From Ignatzschineria sp. (GTDB taxonomy: Bacteria; Pseudomonadota; Gammaproteobacteria; Cardiobacteriales; Wohlfahrtiimonadaceae): a stretch of DNA of 8,120 nucleotides. Below, one piece after another: positions 6,124 through 8,120 of this stretch. The notes under the pieces are model-generated. The model saw only the letters and a program-made list of their open reading frames with translations, did no database searches and was not told where the DNA came from. Made by a program: the position numbers and the translations under genes. Location: the NCBI GenBank assembly GCA_030151245.1, contig JASLEF010000102.1, positions 1-8,120 of the forward strand, in the 5' to 3' direction. How positions within the stretch are numbered: position 1 is the first letter of the stretch; the number at the start of each line of letters is the position of its first letter.

Positions 6124-6148
6124 ATTGGCAATACTAAACATGAATGGG

Positions 6149-6904
6149 TTAACTCAACGATTGGCTTTCTATGATTCGCGCCAGATTAACCAAGACAACC
6201 ATATCCATATAGTCGGTTAAATATCGGCTAATATCACAAGGGATGTACTCCCTAAAAGTCTTTAATAATTCCTTAGGCATCATCACAAAAACATCTTCAT
6301 CCATGGTGCAAAAGAAGCCATCTGTGCTGTGACCGTCTATAGAATTAAGGGCTTCAAAGTGGAGGAGAGTTCTAATAACAGCCTCTTCCCTTCTCTCCTC
6401 ATTTATTGTGTAGTACTTAAAGTACTCTCTAATAGAGTCTATGTAAAAAATGAGCTCTTCGTCAGAATCCATTAAAAAATAATCTAAATATAGTAATAAG
6501 TCTCTAACCTCTCGGTACATTACAACACCATCAGCAGGTGTGAGCGTTGAACCATAGTGATGCTCTGCCTGCAGCTCCTCTACAAAACATCTTATTTTCA
6601 AATAACTATCAAAGGCCCTTGCTTTTTTTATCTCAAAAGCCTCATTTCTCATTACATCCTCATTACTTTTTATTATTTTAGCTGTTTCAGATTTTTGGGT
6701 ATATACCATCCATGCCACACCAATCACTGCTATGATTCCAGCTATCAGAGATCCCAAGTCAGTTAAAACACTATAAACTCCTTTTCCCCACCCAAGAATT
6801 TCTGAAACAAGAAACGCCCCTATAGGTATGACAAAGAGAAATAAAACAGTTGCTAAAAACAACGCAGGGAGCCAGAACTCATTTTTTTTCATAGCGTAAC
6901 TCAT
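6149..6904 (-). CDS. Two-helix membrane protein of unknown function, moron candidate
   Basis: I do not recognise the family. The 251 residues begin with two hydrophobic segments (about 11-37, FWLPALFLATVLFLFVIPIG onward, and 51-69, GSLIAGIIAVIGVAWMVYT). These are followed by a charged, probably coiled-coil linker (70-95) and a mainly helical cytoplasmic domain rich in acidic and aromatic residues (for example YREVRDLLLYLDYFLMD). No enzyme motif is visible. The gene has its own promoter and is bracketed by terminators, so it is probably expressed from the prophage rather than as part of lysis. This architecture recurs in phage-exclusion and abortive-infection proteins, which is only a suggestion here. 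ATG 6904 lacks a binding site and would leave a leader of about 9 bases. ATG 6892 (MKKNEFW) has GAG 7 bases upstream and may be the true start. Confidence 0.8.
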   Translation of the reverse strand: MSYAMKKNEFWLPALFLATVLFLFVIPIGAFLVSEILGWGKGVYSVLTDLGSLIAGIIAVIGVAWMVYTQKSETAKIIKSNEDVMRNEAFEIKKARAFDSYLKIRCFVEELQAEHHYGSTLTPADGVVMYREVRDLLLYLDYFLMDSDEELIFYIDSIREYFKYYTINEERREEAVIRTLLHFEALNSIDGHSTDGFFCTMDEDVFVMMPKELLKTFREYIPCDISRYLTDYMDMVVLVNLARIIESQSLS

Positions 6905-6919
6905 TAAAGATAAAAAGCA

Positions 6920-6928
6920 ATTGTATCA
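6920..6928 (-). promoter_or_regulatory. Extended -10 promoter for the two-helix membrane protein gene
   Basis: The minus strand reads TGATACAAT, an extended -10 (TG-n-TACAAT). The -35 position 17 bases upstream is poor (TTTTAT), which extended -10 promoters tolerate. Transcription would start near 6912-6914. It lies immediately downstream of the UUCG terminator, giving the gene an independent start. Confidence 0.5.
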
Positions 6929-6943
6929 GCTTATTCTAATCAA

Positions 6944-6969
6944 TAAAAAAGACCACCGAAGCGATCTTT
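6944..6969 (-). terminator. Rho-independent terminator with UUCG tetraloop
   Basis: On the minus strand AAAGATCGC and GGTGGTCTTT-type arms pair over nine positions around a TTCG loop closed by C-G (6948-6969). A T-run (6944-6950) follows. Two of the pairs are G-U wobbles that become mismatches on the plus strand, so it is oriented for minus-strand RNA. It is the first terminator after the KAP gene. KAP transcripts would therefore run about 260 bases past the stop codon, antisense to the zinc-ribbon gene. Confidence 0.82.
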
Positions 6970-7002
6970 ATAAAACTCTATACGCGCATAAGGATTATTC
7001 CC

Positions 7003-7011
7003 TGCTATGAT
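7003..7011 (+). promoter_or_regulatory. Extended -10 promoter for the zinc-ribbon gene
   Basis: TGCTATGAT is an extended -10 element (TG-n-TATGAT, one mismatch to TATAAT) 48 bases before the preferred ATG 7060. No good -35 is seen 17 bases upstream. The near-symmetric TATACGCGCATA (6980-6991) sits at the -35 position and could be an operator, which is speculative. Confidence 0.5.
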
Positions 7012-7059
7012 TTTTATCTACTACCTTTATATTTTTCACTATAAATAAAGGAAATGATA

Positions 7060-7236
7060 ATGACTAATTTAGACCAACAATTAAGAGATCTCACTGTAGA
7101 GATTATTTGTAAGCATTGCGACAGAGCTTATGACGTTAAACTGACCGGATTTAGTGGTATTTGTGTCTGTAAGAACTGTAAAGCTATTAAAAACTTCCTT
7201 AGCACAGTGACTATTTCAAAAAAAGATACTAAATAA
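7060..7236 (+). CDS. Small zinc-ribbon protein, Com-like in layout
   Basis: This is a 58-residue protein and the only convincing plus-strand gene in the window. Cys17-x2-Cys20 (ICKHC) and Cys37-x2-Cys40 (CKNC), 16 residues apart, form a zinc ribbon or knuckle, with an extra Cys35. The tail is basic. The overall layout resembles Com of phage Mu, a zinc-binding translational activator, but no mom-like gene is visible here and similarity is limited to the Cys pattern. Nucleic-acid binding is a reasonable inference. ATG 7060 has AAAGGA at 7-8 bases; ATG 7054 is too close to that site. Its last 8 bases overlap the end of the convergent KAP gene. Confidence 0.72.
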   Translation: MTNLDQQLRDLTVEIICKHCDRAYDVKLTGFSGICVCKNCKAIKNFLSTVTISKKDTK

Positions 7237-8120
7237 GAGCATTCCGAACATTGACTATTATGCTTGGAGCTCTTGTCTCAGAGATAAAGTCCTCTCGGGT
7301 AGCATTCATGTTTTCGATATCCATGTCTATATACGTATTCATCTCCGTCAAAACAAGATGCCCAATAGGCAGCTCATTAATATAATCTCTCAATTTACCT
7401 TGCTCTGAACTATCTTCAATTCTTCTTAATATTTCTGGGTTCACAGCAAACAAATAAACCCCCAAGATTATGACCGATAAGTGACTATCTTGATAATTAT
7501 CAATAGAGGTATCCGTCAAAATGAAATAATTATGCAAACTCTCAGCGATACTCTCCAACTTTCTTGTTTCTAGCGTCCCTAGTAAGTCCCTTACAAAGGG
7601 TAGCCCACTAAAATTCCTTCTAGGAGCACTACCAGAGCACTTTGTGAAAGCGTCGTAAAACACCTTTAAGTGACCTGAAAAGCCATACATTTTACCCAAC
7701 TCTACTGCAGAGACAACGGAAGTTAAAAATATTGACTCTTTATAAAACTTCTCTAAATACCCCTCAGCATCCATCCCATAACCGTATCTTTTATGGATCA
7801 TAGCCTCCAACTGTTTCTTATTAGCGCTAAAAATTATAAACATATTTTCGATTTCAAAAATATGTTTAACATTTTCCAATAACTCTAAAGCATAATCAGG
7901 CCTGCACCGATCTAACTCATCAATAATTAGAACTATTTTTTTACCGTCCATAGCATCGCTGATTGCCTTTTTAAACTGCAAAAGTTGCTCAGACTGAAGT
8001 CTAAAATTTTCTAATTCTTCAAAGAATGCTACCTTAAACTCCTCATCATTTAACTTCTCAACACCTTCTTTTACAGCATCCGCTATCTCATCACCTTTTA
8101 TTTCCACCTCAACTCCTGTT
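7229..8120 (-). CDS. KAP-family P-loop NTPase, C-terminal part (N-terminus beyond window)
   Basis: KAP NTPases are STAND-like ATPases, often membrane-associated. Phage and plasmid members include the F-plasmid exclusion protein PifA. The family signature is clear: Walker B KKIVLIIDELDRCRPDYALE (about 250 bases into the visible part), then HIFEIENMFIIFSANKKQLE and YGYGMDAEGYLEKFYKESIF. All three blocks match conserved KAP positions. Walker A and any membrane helices normally lie upstream and are not in view. The frame is open to the right edge, so a GTG at 8107 with AGGAG nearby is probably internal, because a protein starting there would lack the P-loop. The C-terminal part (about 170 residues) is unassigned and may be the sensor or effector part. 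The stop TAG overlaps the zinc-ribbon gene by 8 bases. Confidence 0.9.
   Translation of the reverse strand, partial: TGVEVEIKGDEIADAVKEGVEKLNDEEFKVAFFEELENFRLQSEQLLQFKKAISDAMDGKKIVLIIDELDRCRPDYALELLENVKHIFEIENMFIIFSANKKQLEAMIHKRYGYGMDAEGYLEKFYKESIFLTSVVSAVELGKMYGFSGHLKVFYDAFTKCSGSAPRRNFSGLPFVRDLLGTLETRKLESIAESLHNYFILTDTSIDNYQDSHLSVIILGVYLFAVNPEILRRIEDSSEQGKLRDYINELPIGHLVLTEMNTYIDMDIENMNATREDFISETRAPSIIVNVRNALI

Noticed and set aside
6085..6141. N-terminal extension of the amidase to ATG 6141
   Set aside because: The added 19 residues are encoded by the terminator hairpin and its T-run, and the family's normal start (…KIIVHCSAT) is met at ATG 6084.
7235..7274. AAGAGC ... GCTCTT inverted repeat as a terminator for the zinc-ribbon gene
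   Set aside because: The stem is only 6 pairs around a 28-base loop, and no T-run follows. It is likely chance within the KAP coding sequence.
8095..8120. GTG 8107 with AGGAG as the true start of the KAP gene
   Set aside because: A start here would remove the Walker A motif required by the family, and the frame remains open to the window edge.

Overview
The window looks like part of a tailed, HK97-fold bacteriophage or prophage of a Gram-negative host, most likely a moderately AT-rich gammaproteobacterium. The Gram-negative inference rests on a two-component spanin pair with an outer-membrane lipoprotein. The host genus cannot be fixed from the sequence, and neither window edge reaches bacterial flanking genes. 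So integrated prophage versus free phage is undecided. Almost everything is read on the minus strand, so the biological order runs from high to low coordinates.

Region 1 (8120 to about 6100) is an accessory block. A KAP-family P-loop NTPase enters from beyond the right edge. It converges on a small plus-strand zinc-ribbon gene. A minus-strand hairpin with a UUCG loop (6944-6969) follows, then an extended -10 promoter and a two-helix membrane protein of unknown function. That gene is closed by a second strong terminator (6100-6123). Terminator, promoter, gene, terminator is the classic layout of a self-contained phage 'moron'. KAP NTPases and small membrane proteins in this position are often host-benefit or phage-exclusion genes, so this is the best place to look for an undescribed system.

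Region 2 (6084 to 3516) is a tightly overlapped lysis cassette. It runs from a T7-lysozyme-type amidase to a Ser-rich single-helix membrane protein, a probable holin, an i-spanin and an o-spanin nested out of frame in its 3' end. A membrane-anchored protein of unknown function, a 61-residue protein and an HNH endonuclease follow. Most junctions overlap by 1-8 bases or touch, which suggests translational coupling. The HNH stop codon lies inside a 13-pair terminator hairpin.

Region 3 (about 3515 to 1) is the start of the packaging and head module: a roughly 100-base gap with a 20-base alternating purine-pyrimidine tract (possible cos region), then TerS, TerL, prohead protease and the N-terminal 232 residues of the major capsid protein. 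No portal gene lies between TerL and protease, where HK97-like phages usually have it.

Together: TerS/TerL, probably with the HNH nuclease, cut and package DNA. The protease matures the capsid protein. The holin, amidase and spanins breach the inner membrane, peptidoglycan and outer membrane in turn.
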